Origin: Terrilactibacillus laevilacticus
GTDB lineage: Bacteria; Bacillota; Bacilli; Bacillales; Sporolactobacillaceae
Reading direction: 5' to 3'
Length of the DNA: 64,000 bases
Assembly (NCBI RefSeq): GCF_006517395.1
Contig: NZ_VDCY01000009.1
Coordinates: forward strand, 58,667-122,666
The position numbers were made by a program, and so were the translations under genes. Of the stretch, positions 19,150 to 28,735 are shown piece after piece. The notes beneath the pieces were generated by a model. That model was not told the origin of the DNA and searched no databases. It saw only the letters and a list, made by a program, of their open reading frames with translations. Within the stretch, counting starts at the first letter, position 1. Every line of letters begins with the position of its first letter.

Positions 19150-19285
19150 TTTTTATAGTTCCTTTCGATATCTAATCTACGGCTGAAAAACGACTTACCT
19201 TTACTTTTTAAACATACCATCCATTATTAACGAATAGACGATCACTTAAACAGATCATGTACTTTTTAAACTTTAAAAATTTAGG

Positions 19286-19378
19286 TGTGCAACTAGCATA
19301 ATCTTCTACGATTAAGTATCGAGTTGTCGCGGAGGCGAAGCCGGAGTGACACATTCTAGGCCTCAGCCTACGCCTTAT
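19286..19378 (+). repeat. Repeat C, copy 1 (right end missing)
   Basis: Shares about 90 bases with the region at 62391. It begins with GTGCAACTA and contains the palindromic core TGTCGCGGAGGCGAAGCCG..TGACA followed by CATTCTAGGCCT. The terminal TAGTTGCA seen in copy 2 is absent, so this copy is truncated. The rest of 19150-19581 holds no gene; it must carry the promoter of the MoxR operon, for which only a possible -10 (TATACT near 19535) is visible. Confidence 0.7.
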
Positions 19379-19581
19379 CAACTGTGCGTAATGAAATAAC
19401 GCAGGATGCGTCATTCTGCCTCTAAAACCAATTTGAATTATGGTTTTTATGCTTAATTTTTACTAGATAGCATATCAACGATCGACGTAGATTTTGAGAT
19501 TGGGCACGCTTGAATGGTAAATACGATGAAAATCTAGTATACTTATAAGGTCAGAATTTTCAGCTAAAGAGAGGGTATAAA

Positions 19582-20553
19582 ATGAAAGAACTGAAATCGG
19601 ACGAACATTTTCAACTCATAGAAGAAATGATTGATAACATAGAAAAAGTTGTGATAGGGAAGAGAGAAACGATTAAGCTAACGATCATGGCTCTTCTAGC
19701 GGGAGGCCATGTTTTACTAGAAGACATTCCGGGTGTTGGCAAGACGATGCTTGTTCGGGCCATAGCCAAATCAGTCGGAGCTGAATTCAAACGTATTCAG
19801 TTTACGCCGGATTTGTTGCCTTCGGATGTAACGGGGTTGTCTATATACAATCAAAAAGAATCCCAATTTGAATTTAGACCAGGCCCTCTGATGGGGAACA
19901 TTGTTTTAGCGGATGAGATTAACCGTACCTCTCCGAAAACTCAATCTGCTCTACTTGAAGGAATGGCAGAAGGTCGAATTACAGTCGATGGTGAAACTAG
20001 AAACTTGCCTGATCCATTCTTTGTTCTGGCTACACAAAATCCAATTGAGTATGAGGGAACCTATACCTTACCAGAAGCTCAATTGGATCGTTTTTTAATG
20101 AAATTATCCATTGGCTATCCTAGTCCAGAAGATGAATTAGAAATACTAAGTCGTATGATTGGAAAAGAACCAGTGAATGAAATTGAAGCTGTTATGACGA
20201 TAAATCAATTAAGAGAACTCATACAGCACGTGGAAACCATTTATGTATCAGAAAGTATTAAAAGATATATTGTATCAATCGTGACAGCCACTCGAAACCA
20301 TCCTCTTATTCGGCTAGGAATAAGTCCTCGTGGAACACTTGGAATTTTAAAAGCAGCTCAAGCTTGTGCATTATTGGAACAGCGAGACTTTATCGTTCCA
20401 GATGATGTTAAGAAAATCGCACCTTACGTTATGGGACATCGCATGGTTTTAAGTCCCGAAGCAACTTATTCGCAAACAAGGGCGGAAGATATCACTCGTG
20501 AAATCATTGAGAAAATCAACATACCTGTAATAAGTAAGGAATTTGTCAAATGA
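19582..20553 (+). CDS. yeaC: MoxR-family AAA+ ATPase
   Basis: AAA+ chaperone-like ATPase; family members help assemble or activate protein complexes together with DUF58/VWA partners. The 323-residue product has Walker A GVGKT at 51-55, Walker B in IVLADEINR, sensor-1 TQNP, and the C-terminal lid domain with ISPRGTLGILKAAQA. GAGAGGG lies before the ATG. It overlaps the DUF58 gene by four bases. The order MoxR-DUF58-transglutaminase then guaA equals B. subtilis yeaC-yeaD-yebA-guaA. Confidence 0.94.
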   Translation: MKELKSDEHFQLIEEMIDNIEKVVIGKRETIKLTIMALLAGGHVLLEDIPGVGKTMLVRAIAKSVGAEFKRIQFTPDLLPSDVTGLSIYNQKESQFEFRPGPLMGNIVLADEINRTSPKTQSALLEGMAEGRITVDGETRNLPDPFFVLATQNPIEYEGTYTLPEAQLDRFLMKLSIGYPSPEDELEILSRMIGKEPVNEIEAVMTINQLRELIQHVETIYVSESIKRYIVSIVTATRNHPLIRLGISPRGTLGILKAAQACALLEQRDFIVPDDVKKIAPYVMGHRMVLSPEATYSQTRAEDITREIIEKINIPVISKEFVK

Positions 20554-21728
20554 TCAAAAAGATGATCGTTAAAGTGAGAGAAACACCTTACTTTAAATTA
20601 TTTAACATCACGATTTTATTAGCTCTAAGTTTCATCTTTGCGATGTTTCAAGGTGGTTTTGTAAGCTGGTTCATTTTTTATTCATTTTTACCTATTGTCT
20701 TATATATTGTTTTGCTGCAATTGTATCCACTTCGATTAATCCATGTTAAGAGAAAGATCTCAACGAAATTAGCAAAAGCAGGTGAAACTTTAACGATTGA
20801 GTTGACACTAAAAAGAAGGTGGCCGTTTCCTCTTTTTCTCTTTACGATCATGGATGCTATACCATCCACAATGATAGAGTCAAGTCAACAAGGAAAAATG
20901 ATGGTCCTACTTTGGGGAAAACGTCAAATAACCCTTCATTATGTTATCCCCCAGATACAAAGGGGCGAGCATACCTTTGAATTTGTTACCTTGCTTATCG
21001 GTGATCCCTTTGGATTCTATCAAAAAAAGGTCCGTATACCATTCCGGACGGTCGTTATTGTCTATCCTGCTATTCACGCGATTCCTTATCCACAAAAGGA
21101 TCAACAATATATTGTTCCAGCCTATTATGATCTTGAAATGGATCTATCAAATTTATCAGGAACCAGAGCCTACCAATCTGGTGATCGTCTTAGTTGGTTG
21201 GACTGGAAATCCACAGCAAGAACGAACCAGTTGGCTACAAAACAATTTGATACGATAAAACAACGCCATGTAACGATTGTAATGGATCTTGAAGCTCATC
21301 ATGATAATCAATTTGAGAGGGGTGTATCCTTCTGTGCATCACTTGCTCAAACTCTGTTAAAAAATGGTTACACGTTAGAATTAAAACAGACTGGCTCGAC
21401 GTCTTCACTCGTACCCCGTGGTAGCGGTGATTATCAAATGTCAATAATCTATCAAACTCTGGCTAGATTAAGTCCCAATGATCAAGATAATCCTGATGGA
21501 TATGTATATAACGATAGGCAGCAAGGGACCGTTTATTATTACGTGATGGTTCATTTTTCAGAACATCAGTTTAGATTGTTAGAAAAAGCAGCAACTGAGG
21601 CTCATCCAATCCATGTCTTTGTCATGATGGATAAGGAAGATAAGATGCATTTAGATGTTGCGGGTTCTCCATTTTTTCATCTTTACCGAATTGGACAATC
21701 AAGGCAGGTGACCGAATCTCATGAATAA
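20550..21728 (+). CDS. yeaD: DUF58 membrane protein (MoxR partner)
   Basis: A 392-residue protein with two N-terminal membrane spans (about residues 15-60) followed by a cytoplasmic VWA-like DUF58 region. The hallmark LSGTRAYQSGDRLSWLDWKSTART, close to the family's RxYxxGD..IxWk-sAR pattern, is centred near residue 218. Partners of this type act with MoxR ATPases; the target is unknown. ATG overlaps the end of the MoxR gene (ATGA), and its own end overlaps the transglutaminase start by eight bases, so the three are translated together. Confidence 0.92.
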   Translation: MIKKMIVKVRETPYFKLFNITILLALSFIFAMFQGGFVSWFIFYSFLPIVLYIVLLQLYPLRLIHVKRKISTKLAKAGETLTIELTLKRRWPFPLFLFTIMDAIPSTMIESSQQGKMMVLLWGKRQITLHYVIPQIQRGEHTFEFVTLLIGDPFGFYQKKVRIPFRTVVIVYPAIHAIPYPQKDQQYIVPAYYDLEMDLSNLSGTRAYQSGDRLSWLDWKSTARTNQLATKQFDTIKQRHVTIVMDLEAHHDNQFERGVSFCASLAQTLLKNGYTLELKQTGSTSSLVPRGSGDYQMSIIYQTLARLSPNDQDNPDGYVYNDRQQGTVYYYVMVHFSEHQFRLLEKAATEAHPIHVFVMMDKEDKMHLDVAGSPFFHLYRIGQSRQVTESHE

Positions 21729-23940
21729 ACAACAAAGTCATGCCTTTGATGTGGCTTTATATTGTCTTACATTTCTCATTTTATGGGAATGGGCTAGACC
21801 CATTAATGAACTCATGAACCTTAATAAAGGATACGTATTCATCTTCTTCATTGCTGGAACTTTGTTAGTGTCTTACTTACGCGTTTCCATGTGGCTCGGT
21901 ATCATCTTAAAAGCACTTGCCTTTTTTTATTGCTTACATGCCTTGTTTTTCTATCAAGATCCGTTGTTTAGTTTTGATTGGATCGATTATCTTTTTCAAG
22001 AACTGAATCAAAATTTCGTCTTCTTTTTCAACAGGAATTATGCAGGTTTTACGGATTTGTTTCGCGTTTTTGTCTTTTTTATTTTATTATGGCTGATGAC
22101 GTATTTAATGCACCATTGGTTAATTCAATCACGTCGATTTTTACTCTTTCTTTTTATTACATTAGTGTATTTAGGAATTTTGGATGCGTTTACGGATTAT
22201 CAAGCAACTGGCGCTATCGTGGTTGTTATGGTGTCCGGTTTACTTCTAATGAGTTGTTTAAAATTGGCTCGAATGCAAGATGAACGAGTACAATTTGTAA
22301 CGAATCATTTTAAAAAGTTATGGTTTATGAGTATGTTATGTGTTCTGCTATTGATCACCTTAATTGGTTTTAAAGCACCTAAATCGGACCCGAAATGGCC
22401 TGATCCTGTTCCATATATGTCACAATTGATGCAGGTAAATTCAAGCCCTCTTTCGGTCCAACACCGAATTGGCTACGATGAAGACGATTCACGACTGGGA
22501 GGATCGTTTAGGATGGATGAAACACCCTTGTTTCATGCTGAGGTGACAGGTGATAGATATTGGCGTATTGAATCAAAAGATCGGTATACAGGAAAAGGAT
22601 GGGTGAATTCAACAAATCGCTTTACTGCCTTGCAGAAACCGTATGATCAATTCGATACTTTAAAGCTATATGAAAAGGGAGCGACCTTAGCCAAACAAGA
22701 AGTTTCCATTCGATTTGTAAGTAACAACCATAACTTTTTACCATATACAGATCAGCTAACCGATCTTTCTATCCAGAACCGACCAATGAGTATCAATCTA
22801 GAAAGTGGGAAATTAGCCACGAATAATATGAATTTAGTAAAAGGCTATAAGATGGACGTGATTCATCCGATTTTTTCTGTTTCAAAATTAAAAAGTGTAA
22901 AAGATTCAAGTCAAGACCCAGCAGATATACGATCAAAAAACACTCAATTACCCCGTAAACTACCAAATCGAGTGAGAGATTTAGCGAAAAAAATAACAGC
23001 CAAAGCTACAAATCGTTATGATCAGGCTAATGTGATTGTTAATTATTTGACATCAGGCCGTTTTGAATACCGATCAGACGATATCCCTTTTCCGAAAAAA
23101 AATCAAGATTATGTCGATCAATTTTTATTTCAATCAAAGATGGGATATTGCGATAATTATTCGACGTCAATGGTTGTTATGCTTCGAACTATAGGCGTTC
23201 CAGCGAGATGGGTAAAGGGTTTTTCAATGGGGACGTATCAAGGAACATCAAAACAAGGAAAGCAAATTTATGAAATAAGAAATGCTGATGCCCATTCTTG
23301 GGTAGAAGTTTATTTCCCAGGAAGCGGGTGGGTTCCGTTTGAGCCGACCAAATCTTTTTCAAATGTAGCAGAATTTAAAAATGATGAGATAACCACAAAT
23401 CCATCTCATTCAGAGGCTTCACCAAAAAATAATAACAATGAACAACATGAGCAGCCAAAGCAAAGACAAAACGGACAAAATCAACAACGAACAGAAATCC
23501 AAAAGCAGCAACAACAAAAAAATGAGACTTCAAAAGAGACTAAACGTCAACATTCAATATCCACGAAAACATGGGTAGGGATAATCATACTAAGCGTCAT
23601 CATCATCGTACTTATTACTTGGTTCACTCGTAAAAAATGGCTATCATGGATATTCTTGAATCGTCTAAATAAGAGTCTAAGACAAGAAGATTTTCATTTA
23701 CATGAGACCTACACGCTTCTTAGAAGATGGTTAGGTACGAAGGGACTTGTAAATAATGTCAATCTGACCTTACGTGAATATGCAGAGAAGGTTGACCAAA
23801 AATTAAATTGTTCCGATATGACGACCTTAACAAAATATTATGAGCAAAGGATCTATGGGAATAGAGATTCATTTACCCATGATCAAACCAAAATAATGAT
23901 AGAATGTTGTGAAAATATAATAAAGAAATGGGATGCTTGA
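21721..23940 (+). CDS. yebA: TgpA-like membrane transglutaminase-fold protein
   Basis: A 739-residue protein with about six N-terminal membrane spans (residues 12-215), an extracytoplasmic DUF3488/transglutaminase region with the catalytic triad pattern Cys in KMGYCDNYS, His in NADAHSWVEV, and Asp/Glu in WVPFEPT, a Gln/Asn-rich low-complexity stretch (about 565-605), a further membrane span (about 618-638) and a cytoplasmic DUF4129-like tail. It is a predicted protease or transamidase acting on cell-surface proteins; substrate unknown. Last gene of the MoxR operon. Confidence 0.92.
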   Translation: MNKQQSHAFDVALYCLTFLILWEWARPINELMNLNKGYVFIFFIAGTLLVSYLRVSMWLGIILKALAFFYCLHALFFYQDPLFSFDWIDYLFQELNQNFVFFFNRNYAGFTDLFRVFVFFILLWLMTYLMHHWLIQSRRFLLFLFITLVYLGILDAFTDYQATGAIVVVMVSGLLLMSCLKLARMQDERVQFVTNHFKKLWFMSMLCVLLLITLIGFKAPKSDPKWPDPVPYMSQLMQVNSSPLSVQHRIGYDEDDSRLGGSFRMDETPLFHAEVTGDRYWRIESKDRYTGKGWVNSTNRFTALQKPYDQFDTLKLYEKGATLAKQEVSIRFVSNNHNFLPYTDQLTDLSIQNRPMSINLESGKLATNNMNLVKGYKMDVIHPIFSVSKLKSVKDSSQDPADIRSKNTQLPRKLPNRVRDLAKKITAKATNRYDQANVIVNYLTSGRFEYRSDDIPFPKKNQDYVDQFLFQSKMGYCDNYSTSMVVMLRTIGVPARWVKGFSMGTYQGTSKQGKQIYEIRNADAHSWVEVYFPGSGWVPFEPTKSFSNVAEFKNDEITTNPSHSEASPKNNNNEQHEQPKQRQNGQNQQRTEIQKQQQQKNETSKETKRQHSISTKTWVGIIILSVIIIVLITWFTRKKWLSWIFLNRLNKSLRQEDFHLHETYTLLRRWLGTKGLVNNVNLTLREYAEKVDQKLNCSDMTTLTKYYEQRIYGNRDSFTHDQTKIMIECCENIIKKWDA

Positions 23941-23991
23941 TGAACGATGTCGAACTTGTTAGAATGATTTCATAAGATTGTTTTATTATAA

Positions 23992-24206
23992 GTGCGTGTT
24001 CAAAAAGGCGACAAATTAGAAGGGTTACTGGCTAAGTACGCTGGCATCCTGCCAGAACGCCAGTACTAGCCCGTCCTGGGCGTCGGAAGATCAAGGCGGC
24101 GCTGTTTTGAGGACCGGAATGTAGGTTTTTACTACATGAGGACCGGAAAAATAAGAGGGCGCCGAGATTCGTAGCTTATCATTTGGTGACTTTTTGAACA
24201 ACCTCT
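23992..24206 (+). mobile_element. Element B, copy 2 (MITE-like)
   Basis: 215 bp, the same length as copy 1 and very similar throughout. Flanked by perfect 4-bp direct repeats ATAA (23988-23991 and 24207-24210). Lies just after the MoxR operon, where no separate terminator is visible. Confidence 0.87.
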
Positions 24207-24288
24207 ATAAGGAAAGTATTTGTTGGGCATTAAAAGGACTAGCAGTTTACTTCTTTTGTAGACTCTAGTTCTTTTCATGAGATTTTAT

Positions 24289-24441
24289 AAAGTGAAAACT
24301 TCCATCAGTAGGGGGGCTTCATCCCCTACTGTTGGAAAGTCTGAACCAATCCGACCTTTACGGGCAGTTGATCCCCCACCTATCTTCCTTAAAAACTCAG
24401 AAACTTGAGGTGGGGGTCTTTACTCGCTGTTAAGGCGGCAT
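24289..24441 (+). repeat. Repeat A, copy 3 (module 1 reduced to its outer hairpin)
   Basis: Module 1 lacks the inner branches and is a plain hairpin, CAGTAGGGG/CCCCTACTG. The G-C pair of other copies is replaced by A-T on both arms, which supports pairing. Module 2 is complete. It lies between the MoxR operon and guaA; the remaining 126 bases up to guaA show no clear promoter or riboswitch. Confidence 0.8.
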
Positions 24442-24567
24442 TGACATATGAAGGTCCTTTTTTTAGAAGAGCAAGAAAAAATCTACTCTGTCAAAACTTC
24501 TAAGGGATTTACTATAGGATTGGCATTAAAGTAGATGAGATAAAAGTATATTAGATGGGGTGTATCA

Positions 24568-26106
24568 ATGGAAAATCATCAAGATTCGATTATTGTTATG
24601 GACTTCGGTGGCCAATACAATCAACTTATTGCAAGGCGGATTCGTGACTTGGGTGTTTACAGTGAACTATTGCCAAACACACTAACAGCTGAAGATATCC
24701 GCAAAAAAAATCCAAAAGGCATTATTTTTTCCGGTGGTCCTAACAGTGTTTATGGTGAAGGTTCACCAAAATGTGATCCGGAAATTTTTGAACTTGGCAT
24801 TCCAATTTTAGGTATTTGTTATGGCATGCAATTAATGAGTGTGCATTATGGTGCAAAAGTTGAACGTGCTTCTCATCGTGAATATGGGAAAGCTTCAATC
24901 AGCGTTAATCCAGGCAGTGATCTATATGAGAACCAACCGACCGACCAAACCGTTTGGATGAGTCACGGAGACTTAGTGATTGCTCCGCCTGAAGATTTTG
25001 TCGTCGATGCAAGCAGTTCATCTTGTCCAGTTGCTGCGATGAGTAATAAAGCTAAAGGCCTTTATGGTGTGCAATATCATCCAGAAGTAAGACATAGTGA
25101 ATATGGAAATGACTTGTTGAAAAACTTTATCGTTAATGTTTGTAAAGCAGAAACGACATGGACAATGGAACATTTTATTGAAGAACAAGTTGAAGAGATC
25201 CGCAAAGGTGTTGGCGATAAAAAAGTTCTATGTGCCCTTAGTGGAGGGGTAGATTCTTCTGTTGCTGCAGCGCTTGTTCATAAAGCCATTGGTGATCAAT
25301 TATACTGCGTCTTTGTTGACCATGGTTTGCTACGTAAAGGTGAATCCGATCAAGTCGTCGATGTTTTCCAAAATCAATTTAACATGAACTTTATTCGCGT
25401 CGATGCTAAGGATCGTTTCCTAGATAAATTAGCTGGAGTAAGTGATCCAGAGAAAAAACGTAAAATCATTGGTAATGAATTTATTTATCTCTTTGAAGAA
25501 GAAGCGAAAAAATTAGATGATATAGCCTTCTTAGTACAAGGTACTCTCTATACGGATATCGTTGAAAGTGGTACAGATACGGCGCAAACGATTAAATCTC
25601 ACCACAACGTAGGCGGTCTACCAGAAGACATGAGCTTCGATCTCATTGAACCATTGAATACTTTATTTAAAGATGAAGTTCGCCGTCTAGGTTCTGAATT
25701 GGGTCTTTCAGATGATATCGTTTGGCGTCAACCATTCCCGGGACCAGGTCTTGGAATCCGTGTCCTTGGTGATATTACAGAAGACAAGCTTGAAATTGTC
25801 CGTGAATCTGATGCCATTCTTCGCGAAGAAGTTAAAAATGCTGGCCTTGAACGAGACATCTGGCAGTACTTTACCGTCCTCCCTGGAATTCGAAGTGTGG
25901 GCGTTATGGGCGATGGTAGAACGTATGACCACTGTATCGCGATTCGTGCCGTAACCTCTATCGACGGTATGACAAGTGATTGGGCTCGAATCCCTTGGGA
26001 AGTACTAGAAAAAATCTCTGTTCGCATTGTTAACGAAGTCGATCACGTTAACCGCGTCGTGTATGACATTACAAGTAAGCCACCTGCAACGATTGAGTGG
26101 GAATAA
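24568..26106 (+). CDS. guaA: GMP synthase (glutamine-hydrolysing)
   Basis: Last step of GMP synthesis: XMP + Gln + ATP to GMP. The 512-residue protein has an N-terminal class I glutamine amidotransferase domain (1-195) with C84 in GICYGMQ and His/Glu in QYHPE, an ATP pyrophosphatase domain with PP-loop SGGVDSS starting at residue 225, and the C-terminal dimerisation domain ending in PPATIEWE as in all GuaA. AGATGGGGTG precedes the ATG. Functionally linked to pbuG and the pur operon downstream. It is a single-gene unit with its own terminator. Confidence 0.98.
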   Translation: MENHQDSIIVMDFGGQYNQLIARRIRDLGVYSELLPNTLTAEDIRKKNPKGIIFSGGPNSVYGEGSPKCDPEIFELGIPILGICYGMQLMSVHYGAKVERASHREYGKASISVNPGSDLYENQPTDQTVWMSHGDLVIAPPEDFVVDASSSSCPVAAMSNKAKGLYGVQYHPEVRHSEYGNDLLKNFIVNVCKAETTWTMEHFIEEQVEEIRKGVGDKKVLCALSGGVDSSVAAALVHKAIGDQLYCVFVDHGLLRKGESDQVVDVFQNQFNMNFIRVDAKDRFLDKLAGVSDPEKKRKIIGNEFIYLFEEEAKKLDDIAFLVQGTLYTDIVESGTDTAQTIKSHHNVGGLPEDMSFDLIEPLNTLFKDEVRRLGSELGLSDDIVWRQPFPGPGLGIRVLGDITEDKLEIVRESDAILREEVKNAGLERDIWQYFTVLPGIRSVGVMGDGRTYDHCIAIRAVTSIDGMTSDWARIPWEVLEKISVRIVNEVDHVNRVVYDITSKPPATIEWE

Positions 26107-26120
26107 ACGATATTATTAAT

Positions 26121-26163
26121 AAAAGCTAGAGCGTTGATTTGGTCAACTGCTCTAGCTTTTTTA
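26121..26163 (+). terminator. Terminator of guaA
   Basis: AAAGCTAGAGC pairs with GCTCTAGCTTT; the loop contains GTTGA/TCAAC which extends the stem. Followed by a T-run. Confidence 0.93.
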
Positions 26164-26237
26164 TATAGTCATTGATGATTGGAGGCTGTGCCATCCGTCA
26201 CGGGGTAAATCAAATGTAGCGGAACCTATTAAAATGA

Positions 26238-26301
26238 TGGAAGTCGCTCAATTACGGTTCGAAGCGGCTCAATAACGTTCCGAAATAGCTCAATAATACC
26301 C
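26238..26301 (+). repeat. Repeat D, short array 1 (three units)
   Basis: Three consecutive ~21-base units, each with a GCTCAATWA-type core: GAAGTCGCTCAATTAC, GAAGCGGCTCAATAAC, GAAATAGCTCAATAAT. The same unit makes up the long arrays at 44136 and 60541. It lies between the guaA terminator and the pbuG promoter. Confidence 0.7.
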
Positions 26302-26371
26302 TTTAAACTTTGAACTACCATATCAAATTTGTATTTTTTCTAATTTATAACACCTGTTATGTTGACACTCA

Positions 26372-26416
26372 AATGATCCGAACGATGCACGTTTTTTTAT
26401 AAGTATTGTTCGTTTT
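26372..26416. promoter_or_regulatory. PurR PurBox pair of pbuG
   Basis: Two inverted PurBox cores, CGAAC at 26379-26383 and GTTCG at 26408-26412, separated by 24 bases and embedded in A/T-rich flanks, lie directly upstream of the -35 box. Orientation and spacing are as recalled for B. subtilis pur-type promoters. Confidence 0.78.
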
Positions 26417-26421
26417 TAAAA

Positions 26422-26450
26422 TTGACGCTTAACGGTCCGATTGCTATACT
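26422..26450 (+). promoter_or_regulatory. SigA promoter of pbuG
   Basis: TTGACG, 17-base spacer, TATACT. Transcription should begin near 26457 and run through the riboswitch. Confidence 0.8.
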
Positions 26451-26492
26451 ATATGAGTCATCAAACGTGGTGACCTCATTTTAATCTTCAAT

Positions 26493-26564
26493 GCATGTGT
26501 ATAATCTTAGGAATATGGCCTAGGAGTTTCTACAAAATCACCGTAAACGATTTTACTACTTGCC
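26493..26564 (+). ncRNA. Purine riboswitch (guanine class) upstream of pbuG
   Basis: The conserved purine aptamer core is present: TATAATC junction, P2 CTTAGG/CCTAGG with an AATATGG loop, the GTTTCTAC junction, and P3 AAAATC/GATTTT with a CCGTAAA loop. The J3/1 segment reads ACTA, giving C at the specificity position (C74 in xpt numbering), so guanine/hypoxanthine rather than adenine is expected. P1 pairs poorly. No clear terminator was resolved in the ~130 bases before the start codon, so the expression platform is unassigned. Confidence 0.9.
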
Positions 26565-26702
26565 ATCTTATACATTTATTCTATATCGGTGAATAAGTCC
26601 TACTTTTTATTAGAATAGGATGGAATGATGTTGGGGAACCTACATATCCTTAGAGTTATTAATCATGTACGAAGAATACTCGTATATTGAGGGGGATTTA
26701 TT

Positions 26703-28022
26703 TTGAACGGAATTTCTAAGTTTTTTAAGTTTGATGAACTTCAAACGACTTTTGGTCGTGAAATTGTCGCAGGTTTAACGACTTTCCTTGCGATGGCTTA
26801 CATTCTATTTGTTAACCCAACTGTCCTAGGAGCAGCGGGTATGGATAAAGGGGCTGTCTTCACAGCTACGGCTATATCTTCAGCATTTGGTTGTATTGTT
26901 ATGGGGCTTCTTGCAAAATACCCTATTGCTATTGCACCAGGACTTGGAGTAAATGCCTTTTTTGCTTTTTCTGTTGTTATTGGGATGAAAATTCCTTGGC
27001 AAACAGCATTAGCAGGTGTTCTCCTAGCTTCTATTATTTTCTTAGTTATTACATTGTTTAAAATTCGTGAAATGATTATCAATGCGATTCCGCAAGACCT
27101 TAAACTTGCAACAGCGGCTGGAATTGGTCTATTCATTGCCTTTATCGGTTTAAAAGGAGCAGGCCTTATTGTTGCTAATAAAGCCACGACGGTCGCCCTT
27201 GGTTCACTTACAAAAGGATCAACATTACTTGCTATTTTTGGTTTATTGGTGACGATTATTTTAATCGTTCGCAATATTAAAGGGGCTATTTTTATTGGAA
27301 TGATCTTAACGTCTATCGTTGGATTAATTACAGGACTCATTCCAGTTCCAACTCAAGTGATCTCAACTGCACCAAGTCTTGCACCAACTTTTGGACAAGC
27401 TATCTTTCACCTTTCTGACATCAATACCGTGCAACTTGCGATTGTTGTCTTGACATTCTTGTTAGTTACATTTTTTGATACGGCGGGTACGATTGTTGGT
27501 GTCGCTGAACAAGCTGGATTTTTAAGAGATAATACATTGCCACGAGCTGGGCAAGCACTTCTTGCAGATTCTAGTTCAATGTTTGTAGGGGCTATTCTTG
27601 GAACCTCTCCAACGAGTGCTTATATTGAATCATCAGCCGGTATTGGGGTTGGTGGACGTTCTGGTCTAACGGCAGTCGTAACTGGTATTTTGTTTATTTT
27701 CGGACTACTTTTCTCGCCTCTATTGGCTGTGGTTACTGAAGTCGTTACAGCACCGGCTCTTATTATTGTTGGTATTATGATGGCTGGTGCACTAGGTAGT
27801 ATTGATTGGAAAAAGATGGAGATTGCGATCCCTGCCTTTTTCACGATTATAGCGATGCCATTAACGTATAGTATCTCCACAGGAGTTGCCCTTGGATTCT
27901 TCCTATATCCGATCACGATGATTGTGAAAGGTCGCGCTAAAGCTGTTCATCCAATCATGTATGTCTTATTCTTTATCTTCATAATTTATTTCTATTTCCT
28001 ATCTTTAAATGGGAATGTATAA
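26703..28022 (+). CDS. pbuG: Hypoxanthine/guanine permease (AzgA/NCS2-type)
   Basis: Proton-coupled uptake of hypoxanthine and guanine. The 439-residue membrane protein begins with FKFDELQTTFGREIVAGLTTFLAMAYI, the AzgA-family signature, and has 12-14 hydrophobic segments with GLGVNAFFAF and TSPTSAYIESSAGI, the two substrate-site repeats. TTG start preceded by AGGGGG. It stands alone between a PurBox/riboswitch leader and a strong terminator. Position after guaA equals B. subtilis guaA-pbuG. Confidence 0.95.
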   Translation: MNGISKFFKFDELQTTFGREIVAGLTTFLAMAYILFVNPTVLGAAGMDKGAVFTATAISSAFGCIVMGLLAKYPIAIAPGLGVNAFFAFSVVIGMKIPWQTALAGVLLASIIFLVITLFKIREMIINAIPQDLKLATAAGIGLFIAFIGLKGAGLIVANKATTVALGSLTKGSTLLAIFGLLVTIILIVRNIKGAIFIGMILTSIVGLITGLIPVPTQVISTAPSLAPTFGQAIFHLSDINTVQLAIVVLTFLLVTFFDTAGTIVGVAEQAGFLRDNTLPRAGQALLADSSSMFVGAILGTSPTSAYIESSAGIGVGGRSGLTAVVTGILFIFGLLFSPLLAVVTEVVTAPALIIVGIMMAGALGSIDWKKMEIAIPAFFTIIAMPLTYSISTGVALGFFLYPITMIVKGRAKAVHPIMYVLFFIFIIYFYFLSLNGNV

Positions 28023-28036
28023 GTCATAAAAAGAGA

Positions 28037-28068
28037 AACCTTCATCCTATTACGGATGAAGGTTTTTT
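28037..28068 (+). terminator. Terminator of pbuG
   Basis: AACCTTCATCC pairs perfectly with GGATGAAGGTT around a 6-base loop, followed by TTTT. Confidence 0.95.
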
Positions 28069-28093
28069 AAATTAAGTATACCAACTCCATTTT

Positions 28094-28303
28094 TCCCGCC
28101 TTAACGGCTAGAAAAGACCCCTACCTCAAGTTTCTGGGTATTCAAAGAAGATTGGCGTGGGATCAACTGCCCGTAAAGGTCCGATTGGTTCAGGCTTTCC
28201 ATCAGTGGGGGATGACACAGGCTAAAAACGCGACGTTCTGTCGCAACGCCTGCATTAGCACATCCTATGCGTCGAAAAACCCCCACTGATGGAAGTTTTA
28301 TTT
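28094..28303 (-). repeat. Repeat A, copy 4 (full length, minus orientation)
   Basis: Complete copy in reverse orientation, with the outer arms CCATCAGTGGGGG/CCCCCACTGATGG and inner GCGAC-AGAAC-GTCGC hairpin. Module 2 has decayed: CCCACGCC opposes GGTAGGGG. Lies just beyond the pbuG terminator; the rest of the gap to 28453 is featureless. Confidence 0.8.
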
Positions 28304-28453
28304 TATATGGAGTATTTGTTTTCTAATATACATAAATCACACAAAGAAGGTCATAATGATAAAGTAAAACATTCGGGAAATGATCCGCGATCTAATCCCA
28401 ATAGGGTGCTTTACCTTCATGAATATAAATCCAAATAGAGGAGTGTCATCATT

Positions 28454-28732
28454 ATGATTTCTTTTATTATAGCCATTTTGTTTTGGGTGATAGGCATCAT
28501 TGTTATGGCTTCAGGTTATGTTGTCGTTCCTAAGATTAAAGATGTTACGCATAAATTATTGCGCCGTGCTGAAGAAAATAAGTTCAAGGACAATTCAGAA
28601 TCTATTGCTTATCAAATTGAAGGTAAATTAGTTGACTATATGCCTTGGTTTTCCTACTATTTAGTTACTTTTATTATTGGAATGGTCATTTTTGTTCTTG
28701 GTTTTATTGCCTTAAGTTTCCATTATAGATAA
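28454..28732 (+). CDS. Small two-span membrane protein, function unknown
   Basis: A 92-residue protein not recognised. Residues 3-25 and about 66-88 are hydrophobic and should span the membrane. The loop between them (28-65) is charged (KIKDVTHKLLRRAEENKFKDNSES) and, by the positive-inside rule, likely cytoplasmic, with both ends outside. GAGGAG precedes the ATG. Its stop is three bases from the stop of the convergent hsp20 gene, so no terminator can fit between them and the transcripts must overlap. Confidence 0.7.
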   Translation: MISFIIAILFWVIGIIVMASGYVVVPKIKDVTHKLLRRAEENKFKDNSESIAYQIEGKLVDYMPWFSYYLVTFIIGMVIFVLGFIALSFHYR

Positions 28733-28735
28733 ACG

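Noticed and set aside
19208..19414. 68-residue minus-strand open frame
   Set aside because: Covers repeat C copy 1; not conserved in copy 2.
24442..24567. Riboswitch or PurBox upstream of guaA
   Set aside because: No purine aptamer core, no CGAAC/GTTCG pair and no xanthine-type leader were found.
28101..28286. 61-residue minus-strand open frame
   Set aside because: Lies wholly within repeat A copy 4; equivalent frames are broken in the other copies.
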